Part shown: positions 17,730 through 25,833 of the stretch, piece by piece | How positions within the stretch are numbered: position 1 is the first letter of the stretch | How the letters are laid out: each line of letters opens with the position of its first letter | Assembly: GCF_027922425.1 (NCBI RefSeq) | Contig: NZ_BSFQ01000024.1 | Coordinates: 1 to 64,000, forward strand | DNA from: Pseudonocardia halophobica | Lineage (GTDB): Bacteria; Actinomycetota; Actinomycetes; Mycobacteriales; Pseudonocardiaceae | Direction: 5' to 3' | DNA: 64,000 nt | The notes under the pieces: model-generated | What the model was told of the DNA's origin: nothing | Database searches by the model: none | The model's input: the letters and a program-made list of their open reading frames with translations, nothing else | Position numbers and translations under genes: made by a program

Positions 17730-18791
17730 GTGACGGCAACCGAGCTGGGTCTCCCCGCGCTGCGGGGGACCGCGAAGCGGGACCCGGGCCGCCCCGACGA
17801 CAGCCGCCTGATCGACGGGTTCGGCCGGGTCGCCACCGATCTGCGCATCTCGCTGACGGACCGGTGCAACCTCCGCTGCACCTACTGCATGCCCGCCGAG
17901 GGCCTCGACTGGATGCCGCGCGAGGAGCAACTGACGGACGCCGAGCTGGTCCGCCTGGTCACGATCGCGGTCCGCGACCTCGGCGTGCACGAGCTCCGGT
18001 TCACCGGCGGTGAACCGCTGCTGCGCAAGGGGCTCGAGGAGGTCATCGCCGCCTCGGCCGCCCTCGAGCCGCGGCCGGACATCTCGCTGACCACCAACGG
18101 CATCGGCCTCGCGCGCCGGGCCGAGGCGCTGGCCGCGGCCGGCGTCAACCGGCTCAACGTCTCGATGGACACGCTGCGCCCCGAGCGCTTCGCCAGCATC
18201 ACCCGGCGCGACCGGCTGTCCGACGTGCTGGCGGGGCTCGCCGCCGCCCGTGCGGCCGGCCTGGAGCCCGTCAAGATCAACAGCGTGCTGCTGCGCGGCG
18301 TGAACGACGACGAGGCCACCGATCTGCTGGCCTTCGCCGTCGAGCACGGCTACGAGCTGCGGTTCATCGAGCAGATGCCGCTCGACGCCCAGCACGGCTG
18401 GCAGCGCGCGGAGATGATCACCGCGGGCGAGATCATGGAGAAGCTGGCCACCCGCTTCACCCTCACGCCCGACGGCGAGGAGCGCGGCGGTGCCCCCGCC
18501 GAGCGTTACCTGGTCGACGGCGGCCCGTCCCGCGTCGGCGTGATCGCCTCGGTGACCAGGCCCTTCTGCGGCGCCTGCGACCGCACCCGGCTCACCGCCG
18601 ACGGGCAGGTCCGCTCCTGCCTCTTCGCCCGCACCGAGACCGACCTGCGCGCCCTGGTGCGCGGCGGCGCGAGCGACGCGGAGATCGCGGACGTCTGGCG
18701 GTACGCGATGTGGGGCAAGCTCGCCGGGCACGGCATCGACGACCCCGGCTTCCTGCAGCCCGACCGCCCGATGAGCGCGATCGGCGGGTGA
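17730..18791 (+). CDS. moaA: GTP 3',8-cyclase, molybdopterin biosynthesis
   Basis: This radical SAM enzyme begins molybdenum cofactor synthesis by converting GTP to 3',8-cH2GTP. The SAM cluster is C46-x3-C50-x2-C53 (CNLRCTYC), the second cluster is in FCGACDRTRLTADGQVRSCLF near the C-terminus, and the chain ends in the Gly-Gly needed for activity. Two in-frame GTGs lie at 17724 and 17730. TACCCT (17717-17722) fits a -10 box giving a leaderless start at 17730, so I chose that. The length (353 residues) is typical. moaD follows. Confidence 0.93.
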   Translation: MTATELGLPALRGTAKRDPGRPDDSRLIDGFGRVATDLRISLTDRCNLRCTYCMPAEGLDWMPREEQLTDAELVRLVTIAVRDLGVHELRFTGGEPLLRKGLEEVIAASAALEPRPDISLTTNGIGLARRAEALAAAGVNRLNVSMDTLRPERFASITRRDRLSDVLAGLAAARAAGLEPVKINSVLLRGVNDDEATDLLAFAVEHGYELRFIEQMPLDAQHGWQRAEMITAGEIMEKLATRFTLTPDGEERGGAPAERYLVDGGPSRVGVIASVTRPFCGACDRTRLTADGQVRSCLFARTETDLRALVRGGASDAEIADVWRYAMWGKLAGHGIDDPGFLQPDRPMSAIGG

Positions 18792-18805
18792 GGAGAATGG
18801 GTCCG

Positions 18806-19078
18806 GTGACCACCACCACCGCAGTGCGGACCGTGACGGTCCGGTACTTCGCGGCCGCGAAGGCGGCCGCCGGCCGGGACACCGAGTCCGTCGAGGTGCC
18901 GGACGGGACCACCGTCGCGGCCCTCGGCGACACGCTCGCCGAGCGGCACGGCCCCGAGTTCGCCCGGGTGCTCGCCCGCTGCTCCTACCTCGTCGACGAG
19001 GTCGCCGTCCGCGACCCGCAGCGGGTCCTGCCCGAGGCCGCCGTCGTCGACGTGCTGCCGCCCTTCGCCGGCGGCTGA
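18806..19078 (+). CDS. moaD: molybdopterin synthase sulfur-carrier subunit
   Basis: This 90-residue ubiquitin-like protein ends in the Gly-Gly (PPFAGG) that becomes thiocarboxylated and donates sulfur to molybdopterin. The fold starts with VTVRYFAAAKAAAG. The GTG at 18806 is preferred over ATG at 18797 because the ribosome site (GAGGAG, 18790-18795) would be too close to the ATG. It lies 14 nt after moaA, in the same operon. No moaE is nearby. Confidence 0.88.
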   Translation: MTTTTAVRTVTVRYFAAAKAAAGRDTESVEVPDGTTVAALGDTLAERHGPEFARVLARCSYLVDEVAVRDPQRVLPEAAVVDVLPPFAGG

Positions 19079-19318
19079 GCACCCGCCCCACCTCCGGGTG
19101 TCGCCCGTGGCCGTCGCGAAGCAGGCGACGACGGCCCGCCGCAAGGCCGGTCCACCCGCTGCCTCGTCAGCGGCGGGGTCTCGGGCCCGAGCCGGCCGAC
19201 CCCGATCCGGCGCTCACTGCGGCGTCCCTGCGCACGTCCGCCGCAGGCCGAATGATCGTTCTTGCTCACCGAGGGCCCTCGGAGCGGTCCGTCCGGCTGC
19301 GCGACCGTGGACCGTCCC

Positions 19319-20356
19319 TCAGCGCGCTCCGCCCGCGGGATCGCCGACCCCGGTCACGCTGCGGTAGGAGGGCCACGAGCCGCCCCGCGTGGTGACCGGG
19401 GTCGCGGCCAGGACCGCGTGCACCACGGCACGGGCGACGACGTCGGCGGCCGCGGCGTGCAAGGCGTACAGCGCCTCGGGGCCCGGGGCCTCGCGGTCGC
19501 CGGTGGCCAGGGCGAAGATCGCGTCGCCGTCCATCGCGGTGTGCACGGGGTCGAGGGAACGGGCGTAGCCGTCGTGCGCGACCGTCGCCAGCCGCCCGCA
19601 GCCCGCCTTGTCCAGCGTCGCGTCCGTCGCGACCACCGCGAGCGAGGTCGCCGTGGCCGGGGTCAGTGTGCGGCGCCGGCGGAACACGGCCGCCAGCTCG
19701 TCGACCGCCTCCGGCGCGACCTCGACGTCGGGGAACTCGCCGGGCAGCCCGTGCCGGGCCCCGAGCAGCCGCCCGGTGGGGCCGTGCACCGGCGAGCCCG
19801 TCGCGTTGACCGCCACGAGCGCGGCGACCGTGGTGCCGTCGTCGAGAACCGCGCTGGCGGAGCCGATCCCGCCCTTCAGGCCACCGGCCGTCGCGCCAGT
19901 GCCCGCGCCGACCGCACCCTGCAGGACGGGGCCGGAGGTCGCCCTGTCGTAGGCCGCGGCCCCGGTCTCCGCGGTCGGCCGGGCGGTGAACCGGCCGCCC
20001 CGGCCGAGGTCGAACAGCACCGCGGCCGGCACGATCGGGACGACGCCGCCGGGGACCGGGAAGCCCTCGCCCGCCGCCTCCAGCCGGTCCATCACCCCCT
20101 GCGCCGCGGCCAGCCCGTAGGCGCTCCCACCCGAGAGCACGACGGCGTGCACGCGTTGCACGGAGTTGCCGGGGGCGAGGAGGTCCGTCTCCCGCGTGCC
20201 CGGCGCGGCCCCGCGGACGTCCACCCCGGCCGTCGCACCCCCGCGCGGGCAGCGCACCACCGTGGTGCCGCTCAGCGCGTCCTCCCCGGTTACCGCCGCG
20301 TGGCCGACCAGGATCCCGGGGATGTCGGTGATCGCGTTGTGCGCGCCGGCGTGCAT
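19319..20356 (-). CDS. P1-family peptidase (DmpA / endo-type 6-aminohexanoate oligomer hydrolase family)
   Basis: This 345-residue protein belongs to the S58/P1 family of self-cleaving N-terminal nucleophile hydrolases. Seen are ITDIPGILVGHA at the start, a GGSAYGLAAAQGVM block (about 75-88), GGLKGGIGSAS, and VNATGSPVHGPTG ahead of the expected autocleavage/nucleophile region (VATDATLDKAGC, about 265). Members act on peptides with small or D-amino acid N-termini or on nylon oligomers. The ATG at 20356 starts the conserved fold. It is a single gene. Confidence 0.82.
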   Translation of the reverse strand: MHAGAHNAITDIPGILVGHAAVTGEDALSGTTVVRCPRGGATAGVDVRGAAPGTRETDLLAPGNSVQRVHAVVLSGGSAYGLAAAQGVMDRLEAAGEGFPVPGGVVPIVPAAVLFDLGRGGRFTARPTAETGAAAYDRATSGPVLQGAVGAGTGATAGGLKGGIGSASAVLDDGTTVAALVAVNATGSPVHGPTGRLLGARHGLPGEFPDVEVAPEAVDELAAVFRRRRTLTPATATSLAVVATDATLDKAGCGRLATVAHDGYARSLDPVHTAMDGDAIFALATGDREAPGPEALYALHAAAADVVARAVVHAVLAATPVTTRGGSWPSYRSVTGVGDPAGGAR

Positions 20357-20401
20357 GCGCCGATCCTCGCACTCAGCCGTCATGCTCCACACGCACATTC
20401 C

Positions 20402-20760
20402 TTGATCATCGTTCCGGTGCGTTGACGGTCCGTGCACCACCTTCAGCGGACGGAGACAACGATCACCGAGCACCTCACGGCACTAGCGCGGCTGACGGTG
20501 GGCCGGTCCGCCGTCAGCGCACTGGAACGATGACCACCGCAGGGCGCCTTCCTGAGCTGCGTCCCTTGATCGCCGCTTCAGTGCACTGGGGGCCAGCCGC
20601 ACTGCCGCGAGCGCACGGAGACAGCGATCAACAGGCACGCCCTCACCGGGCCGCATCCCTTTGATCACCATTCCGGTGCGCTGAAGGTCGGCCGCGCCGC
20701 CATAAGCGCACGAGAACGACGATCACTGGGCCGCTCACCGCCCCCGACTCCCCCTTGATC
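20402..20760. repeat. array of GATC-ended imperfect palindromes
   Basis: Units begin TTGATC at 20402, 20566, 20661 and 20755. The full units (20402-20465, 20566-20631, 20661-20725) are 64-66 nt and run from TTGATC and a G(T/A)TTCCGGTGCG-like left arm to an AGCGCACGnGAACG-like right arm ending GATCA. A partial unit (about 20490-20537) keeps the right half. The spacing of starts is 164 (about twice 82), 95 and 94 nt. Left and right arms are imperfect reverse complements, so each copy could fold into a long hairpin. Confidence 0.75.
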
Positions 20761-20808
20761 GCCGGTTGCCTCGCCTCAAGAGCCCCTCACCGTGGGATCC
20801 CGAGAACG

Positions 20809-20846
20809 CCGAGGGCCGGCGACCCTTGTGGGTCGCCGGCCCTCGG
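20809..20846 (-). terminator. strong terminator of the cox operon
   Basis: A perfect 17-bp stem (left arm 20809-20825, right arm 20830-20846) with a TTGT loop lies 16 nt beyond the stop of the coxG-like gene, on its downstream side. Confidence 0.85.
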
Positions 20847-20862
20847 GCCCGTCAGGCCGCGA

Positions 20863-21585
20863 TCAGCTCTTCCGCAGGGCGCGGATGATCAGGAAGATCG
20901 CGAGCAGCACACCCAGCCCGCCCGCGACCGGGACGAGCCGCTTCACGATCGGCGCGCCCGCGGTGTCGAGCAGGTCGATGGCGTCGACGCTGCTCTTCAT
21001 CGGGGCCGGCTTGCTGGCGGCCGGGGTGTCGGTCGGCTTCGGGAGCTCCCCGGCGACCCCACCGGCGGTCGGCGTGGCCGGGGCAGCCGTGGTCGCCGGG
21101 GTGACCGGCTCGGCCGCGGCGGGGGCCTGGGCCTCGTGCTTCTCGGTCAGCTTGTCGGCGAGGCACGACGAGAACTGGCCGATGATCTTGTCGGCGACGT
21201 CCGAGATCACACCGCGGCCGAACTGGGCCGGGCGGCCGGTGATGGTCATGTCGGTGACCATCGTGACCTCGGTCTTGTCCGGGCCGTCGGCCTTCATGGT
21301 GCCGGTGACCTTGGCGGCGGCGGTGCCGTTGCCGCGCGAGTCACGCCCGGTGGCGTCGATGACGACCTTGTGGTTCGCGTCGTCCCGCTCGATGTAGGTG
21401 CCCTTGCCCTTGTACGTCAGCGAGATCGGCCCCAGCTTCACCTTCACCGTGCCGGTGAAGGAGTCGCCCGTGTACTCCGTCAGCGTGGCGCCGGGGAAGC
21501 AGGGGGCGACGGTCTCCGGGTTGTTCAGGGCCGCCCAGGCGTCCGCGATGGGCGCCGCGATCGTGAACTTGTTCTCCAGCTGCAT
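20863..21585 (-). CDS. coxG: CoxG-like SRPBCC protein with C-terminal membrane anchor
   Basis: This 240-residue protein has an N-terminal START-like/SRPBCC domain of the CoxG type (about 1-145, starting MQLENKFTIAAPIADAWAAL), a Pro/Ala/Thr-rich linker (about 150-195) and a C-terminal hydrophobic helix (GGLGVLLAIFLIIRAL, about 220-236) followed by RKS. CoxG proteins recruit molybdenum CO-dehydrogenase-like enzymes to the membrane and have been linked to quinone transfer. It is the last gene of the coxS-L-M-G run, 121 nt after coxM, and has its own ribosome site. Confidence 0.85.
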   Translation of the reverse strand: MQLENKFTIAAPIADAWAALNNPETVAPCFPGATLTEYTGDSFTGTVKVKLGPISLTYKGKGTYIERDDANHKVVIDATGRDSRGNGTAAAKVTGTMKADGPDKTEVTMVTDMTITGRPAQFGRGVISDVADKIIGQFSSCLADKLTEKHEAQAPAAAEPVTPATTAAPATPTAGGVAGELPKPTDTPAASKPAPMKSSVDAIDLLDTAGAPIVKRLVPVAGGLGVLLAIFLIIRALRKS

Positions 21586-21706
21586 GACTTCCAGTCTCCT
21601 CGTCGGCGAGCCGCGCCCGGCGGGTGCGGGCGGGCTCCTGGTAGGAGAAACGGCGGGACGCCTGCCCGGGTGCCCGGGCAGGCGTCCAGCCGTTCTCGCG
21701 AATGCC

Positions 21707-22558
21707 TCAGCCGGCGGCGGCCAGCACCGCCCGGCCGGTGAGCACCTTGGCCAGGTGTTCACGGTAGTCGGCCGCGGCATCGGCGTCACTCGGAGCCGCA
21801 GTGCCCTCCGTCGCGTGTTCGGCGGCGGCGCGGACCGAGTCCGCCGTCGCGGGCTGGCCGACGAGCGCCTGCTCGACTCCGGTGGCCCGGATCGGCGTGG
21901 TGCCCATGTTGGTCAGGCCGATGCGGGCCTCCGCGACGGAGCCGCCCTCGACCCGCAGCGCGGCGGCGACGGCGACCATCGACCAGGCCTGCGCGGTGCG
22001 GTTGAACTTCTCGTAGTGCGTGCTCCAGCCGGTGTACTTCGGGAACCGCACCTGCGTGAGGATCTCGCCCTCGCCGATCGCGGTGGTGAAGTAGTCGACG
22101 AAGAACTCGGTCGCCGGGACCGTGCGGGTCCCGGAGGACCCGGCGATCACGAACTCGGCGTCGAGCGCCAGGGCGACCGCGCCCAGGTCGCCGGCCGGGT
22201 CGGCGTGCGCCAGCGCCCCGCCGAGGGTGCCGCGGTGGCGGACCTGCGGGTCCGCCACGGTCGCGGTGGCCTGCGACAGCAGCGTGACGTGCTGCTTGAC
22301 CAGGTCGTCGCGCATCACGTCGTGGTGCGGGGCCATGGCGCCGATGGCGATCCGGTCCCCGTCCTCGCTGATCTGGCGCAGCTCGGCGATGCCGCCCAGG
22401 TCGATGACGACCGACGGCGCGGCGAGCCGGAGCCGGAGGACCGGCAGCAGGCTCTGCCCGCCGGCCAGGATCTTGGCGTCGTCCCCGCCCTGCTGGAGCG
22501 CGCTGACGGCCTCCTCGACCGTCGACGGCCGGACGTAGTCGAACTTGGCGGGGATCAC
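21707..22558 (-). CDS. coxM: FAD-binding medium subunit of a form II CO-dehydrogenase-like enzyme
   Basis: This 283-residue subunit has the FAD-binding AGGQSLLP motif (about 32-39) and the second RHRGTLGGALAHADPAGDL motif (about 115-133) of the molybdenum hydroxylase family, followed by the CO_deh_flav_C domain. It takes electrons from the Fe-S subunit and passes them to a quinone or other acceptor. The GTG at 22558 overlaps the coxL stop (GTGA). Confidence 0.88.
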   Translation of the reverse strand: MIPAKFDYVRPSTVEEAVSALQQGGDDAKILAGGQSLLPVLRLRLAAPSVVIDLGGIAELRQISEDGDRIAIGAMAPHHDVMRDDLVKQHVTLLSQATATVADPQVRHRGTLGGALAHADPAGDLGAVALALDAEFVIAGSSGTRTVPATEFFVDYFTTAIGEGEILTQVRFPKYTGWSTHYEKFNRTAQAWSMVAVAAALRVEGGSVAEARIGLTNMGTTPIRATGVEQALVGQPATADSVRAAAEHATEGTAAPSDADAAADYREHLAKVLTGRAVLAAAG

Positions 22559-25041
22559 TGGACCTCTCCCTGCGGGTTGTTGGGGTCGATGGAGCCGAGG
22601 CCCGCACCCGGCGAGTGGGTGTCGATGGGCGTCTCCTGGGTGGAGCGGCCCTTCGCCTCCTGGATGGCGCGCCACACGCGCTGCGCGGTGCAGGGCATCT
22701 CGACCTGCTCGACGCCGAGGTACCGGACCGCGTCGATGACACCGTTGACGATGGCCGGGGTCGAGGCGATCGTGCCGGCCTCGCCGACACCCTTCACCCC
22801 GAGGGGGTTGGACGTCGCCGGTGTCTCCGTGCGGGCGGTGGTGAAGCTCGGCAGATCTGCGGCGGACGGCAGGGTGTAGTCCACGAAGGTGCCGTTGACC
22901 AGCGTGCCCTGCTCGTCGTAGTTGGCCTCCTCGAACAGAGCCTGCGCGATGCCCTGCGCGAGACCGCCGTGCACCTGGCCCTCGACGATCAGCGGGTTGA
23001 CGACGTTGCCGATGTCGTCGACACACACGTAGTGCCGGATCGAGACCTTGCCGGTCTCGGTGTCCACCTCCATGGCCGCAAGGTGCGTGCCGTGGGGGTA
23101 GGAGAAGTTCTCCGGGTCGAACGTGTACTCGGCGTCGAGCGACGGTTCCACACCGTCCGGCAGGTCGTGCGCCAGGAACGTTGCGAACGCGACCTCCTGG
23201 ATCGTCACGCCCTTCTCCGTGCCCTTCACCGAGAAGCGGCCCGACCCGAACTCCAGGTCGTCCTCCGAGGCCTCCAGCATGTGCGCCGCGATGATCTTGG
23301 CCTTCTCGATGACCTTGTCCGCGCACTTCACCACAGCGGTGCCACCGACGGGCAAGGAGCGCGAGCCGTAGGTGTCGAGCCCCTTCGGCGCGATCTGCGT
23401 GTCGCCGTGCAGCACTTCGATGTCCTCGAAGGCCACCCCGAGCCGATCGGCCACGATCTGGCTCCACGCCGTCTCGTGCCCCTGACCGTGAGCCGAGGAC
23501 CCGGTGACCACCTCGACCTTGCCGGTGGCGAGCATCCGGATGCTGGCGTGCTCCCACCCACCGGCGCCGGCCCCGAGCGACCCCAGGACGCGTGACGGCG
23601 CGAGACCGCACATCTCGGTGAAGACCGAGATGCCGATCCCGAGCTGGATCGGGTCGTTGTTGCGGCGCCGCTCCTCCTGCTCGCGTCGGAGGGCGTCGTA
23701 GTCGAAGAGCTCCTTCGCCTTCTTCGTCGCGGCCTCGTAGTTGCCCGAGTCGTAGGTCAGGCCGCCCGCCTGCGTGTACGGGAACTCGTCGTGCTTGATC
23801 CAGTTCTGCTCGCGCAGCTCCAGCGGGTCCCGGCCCAGCTCGGTGGCGAGCTCGTCGATGATCCGCTCCGCGGCGAAGGTCACCTCCGGTCGCCCGGCGC
23901 CGCGGTATGCGTCGACCGGGGTCTTGTTGGTGAAGATCTCGTGGCAGACGAAGGAGTAGGCCGGAACCTTGTAGATCGCGGGGCCGATGAAGGCGCCGAG
24001 GACCGGCACCGCAGGAGTGAAGATGCCGAAGTAGGCACCCATGTCCGCGGTCAGCTCCATCTTGAGCGCGGTGATGGTGCCATCCTTCTTCGCGGCGACC
24101 GTGATGTCTTGGATCTGGTCGCGGCCGTGGTGGGCCGCGACCAGGGACTCCGAACGGGTCTCGGTCCACTTGGCCGGCTTGCCCAGCTTGCGGGCGACCA
24201 GCAGGGTGAGGATCTCCTCGGGGCAGATCTGCAGCTTGCCGCCGAAGCCGCCGCCGACGTCCGGGGCGATCACACGGACCTTCTGCTCAGGAAGGCCGAG
24301 GACCACGCCGAGCATCGTCCGCAGGATGTGCGGTACCTGCGTCGCCGAGTACATGACGATCTGCTCGCCGGTGGGGTCGACCACGGTGGAGCGCGGCTCC
24401 ATGAACGCGGGGATGAGCCGCTGCTGCCGCCACCGCCGCTTCACCACGACCGAGTCGGGGTCGTTCTCGGCAGCGGCGATGACCGCGTCGGCGGGCTCGC
24501 CGGTGGTCGCTCCGGCGGCGGCCGAGTCGAACTCGAACGTGACCCACTTGTTCTTGCCGAAGTCCGGGTGGACGATCGGCGATCCCTCCTGCTGGGCGGC
24601 CTCCATGTCGAGCACCGGGTCGAGCGGGTCGATGTCGACCTCGATCAACTCGCTCGCGTCCTTGGCGGATGCGGCGTCCCGAGCCACGACGATCGCCACG
24701 ATCTCGCCCGCGAACCGCACCGTGTCGACTGCGATGGAGACGTGTCGGGGGATCGGGTCGTCGGCGTTGACCGGGATCGCGGTGGGGAGCCCGCCCTGCT
24801 CGGCGTCGAAGTCCTCGCCTGTGTAGACGGCGAAGACGCCCGGCGCCTTCTTGGCCTCGCTCGTGTCGATGCTGACGATGCGCCCGTGGGCGAAGGTGCT
24901 GCGCACGAACGCGATGTGCAGCATCCCCGGCAGGGCGATGTTGTCGGTCCAGCGGGTCCGGCCGGTGATGAGGCGGGCGTCTTCCTTGCGGGTCCGCGCG
25001 CGGCCGAGCTCGGACGCAGTGGGTTCGGCGGTGGTCGTCAT
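22555..25041 (-). CDS. coxL: molybdopterin large subunit, form II CO-dehydrogenase-like
   Basis: This 828-residue xanthine-oxidase-family subunit binds the Mo-pterin. Its active-site loop reads AYRGAGR (378-384), the form II signature, and not the VAYRCSFR loop of true (form I) CO dehydrogenases. Other family blocks are DVGGGFGGK, GSSAHGQGHETAW and GVKGVGEAGT with the terminal catalytic Glu. It probably hydroxylates an aldehyde or N-heterocycle; CO use is unproven. The order on the minus strand is S-L-M-G. The C-terminus is a Pro/Gly-rich tail. Confidence 0.88.
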   Translation of the reverse strand: MTTTAEPTASELGRARTRKEDARLITGRTRWTDNIALPGMLHIAFVRSTFAHGRIVSIDTSEAKKAPGVFAVYTGEDFDAEQGGLPTAIPVNADDPIPRHVSIAVDTVRFAGEIVAIVVARDAASAKDASELIEVDIDPLDPVLDMEAAQQEGSPIVHPDFGKNKWVTFEFDSAAAGATTGEPADAVIAAAENDPDSVVVKRRWRQQRLIPAFMEPRSTVVDPTGEQIVMYSATQVPHILRTMLGVVLGLPEQKVRVIAPDVGGGFGGKLQICPEEILTLLVARKLGKPAKWTETRSESLVAAHHGRDQIQDITVAAKKDGTITALKMELTADMGAYFGIFTPAVPVLGAFIGPAIYKVPAYSFVCHEIFTNKTPVDAYRGAGRPEVTFAAERIIDELATELGRDPLELREQNWIKHDEFPYTQAGGLTYDSGNYEAATKKAKELFDYDALRREQEERRRNNDPIQLGIGISVFTEMCGLAPSRVLGSLGAGAGGWEHASIRMLATGKVEVVTGSSAHGQGHETAWSQIVADRLGVAFEDIEVLHGDTQIAPKGLDTYGSRSLPVGGTAVVKCADKVIEKAKIIAAHMLEASEDDLEFGSGRFSVKGTEKGVTIQEVAFATFLAHDLPDGVEPSLDAEYTFDPENFSYPHGTHLAAMEVDTETGKVSIRHYVCVDDIGNVVNPLIVEGQVHGGLAQGIAQALFEEANYDEQGTLVNGTFVDYTLPSAADLPSFTTARTETPATSNPLGVKGVGEAGTIASTPAIVNGVIDAVRYLGVEQVEMPCTAQRVWRAIQEAKGRSTQETPIDTHSPGAGLGSIDPNNPQGEVQ

Positions 25042-25044
25042 CTC

Positions 25045-25557
25045 TCAGTCTCCTGCAACCGGGGCGGGCGTCTCGGTCGGGGCGGACGCGCCCGGCTTCA
25101 TGGCCTGTGCGGCGGACTGGACTGCGCGCACGATGTTCTGGTATCCGGTGCAGCGGCAGAGGTTGCCCTCGATGCCCTCGCGCACCTCGCCCTCGTCAGG
25201 GTCGGGGTTGTCTCCCAGGAGGTCGACCGCGGCCATGATCATTCCAGGCGTGCAGAAGCCGCACTGGAGGGCGTGGCACTCGTTGAAGGCCTTCTGCACC
25301 GGGTGCAACTGGCCGTCTCTCGCGAGACCCTCGATCGTCGTGACCTCGCCGCCGTTCGCCTGGACTGCCAGGACCGAACAGGACTTCACGCTCTGCCCAT
25401 TGAGGTGCACTGTGCAGGCGCCACAATTGCTCGTGTCGCAACCGATGACCGTGCCCGTTTTGCCGAGCCGTTCCCTGAGGTACTGGACCAGCAACATGCG
25501 GGGCTCCACCTCGTCGGCGTAGTTCACGCCGTCGACGGTGACCCGGACCTCTGCCAT
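25045..25557 (-). CDS. coxS: 2Fe-2S small subunit of a form II CO-dehydrogenase-like enzyme
   Basis: This 170-residue subunit has two [2Fe-2S] clusters: a plant-type one with C40, C45, C48 and C60, and an alpha-helical one with C99, C102, C134 and C136 (CGFCTPG and CRCTGY). It relays electrons from the Mo-pterin to FAD. It is the first gene of the operon, 3 nt before coxL. A tail of about 20 Ala/Pro-rich residues is extra. The ATG at 25557 follows GGGAGAGAG. Confidence 0.92.
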   Translation of the reverse strand: MAEVRVTVDGVNYADEVEPRMLLVQYLRERLGKTGTVIGCDTSNCGACTVHLNGQSVKSCSVLAVQANGGEVTTIEGLARDGQLHPVQKAFNECHALQCGFCTPGMIMAAVDLLGDNPDPDEGEVREGIEGNLCRCTGYQNIVRAVQSAAQAMKPGASAPTETPAPVAGD

Positions 25558-25833
25558 GAGTCTCTCTCCCAACCGCGGTGGTGGTCGCGTCCTCCGGGAG
25601 AGCCACCGGTGGCCGGTGCGCTCTCGGGCCGCCCACAGATCTGTGGCGGCGAGCACATCACACTCCCGATCTTCATGCGGTGCAAGGCACCTGAGGTCCC
25701 CTCTCAGCAGCAGAGAGAGGCCCACCGCACACGTTTCCGCACTCGCGGATCGTCTCGCACGACCGCTCCGCAGCCGCGGTGGTTCCACGCAAGACCAATC
25801 ACCCGTCCGGACCAGTCCTGTCGGGGGGTGGGG

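Larger units (their letters stand above)
20357..20862. other. 506-bp non-coding region with a repeat array and a terminator
   Basis: I see no credible gene here. It holds an array of GATC-ended imperfect palindromes (20402-20760) and a strong terminator (20809-20846). Short open frames inside it have no ribosome site or family. Confidence 0.7.

Noticed and set aside
20422..20671. Short open frames on both strands within the GATC repeat array
   Set aside because: No ribosome sites, no recognisable family, and their sequence follows the repeat units.
22555..25041. True (form I) CO dehydrogenase
   Set aside because: The active-site loop is AYRGAGR and the Cys-bearing form I loop is absent in this and in the second CoxL.
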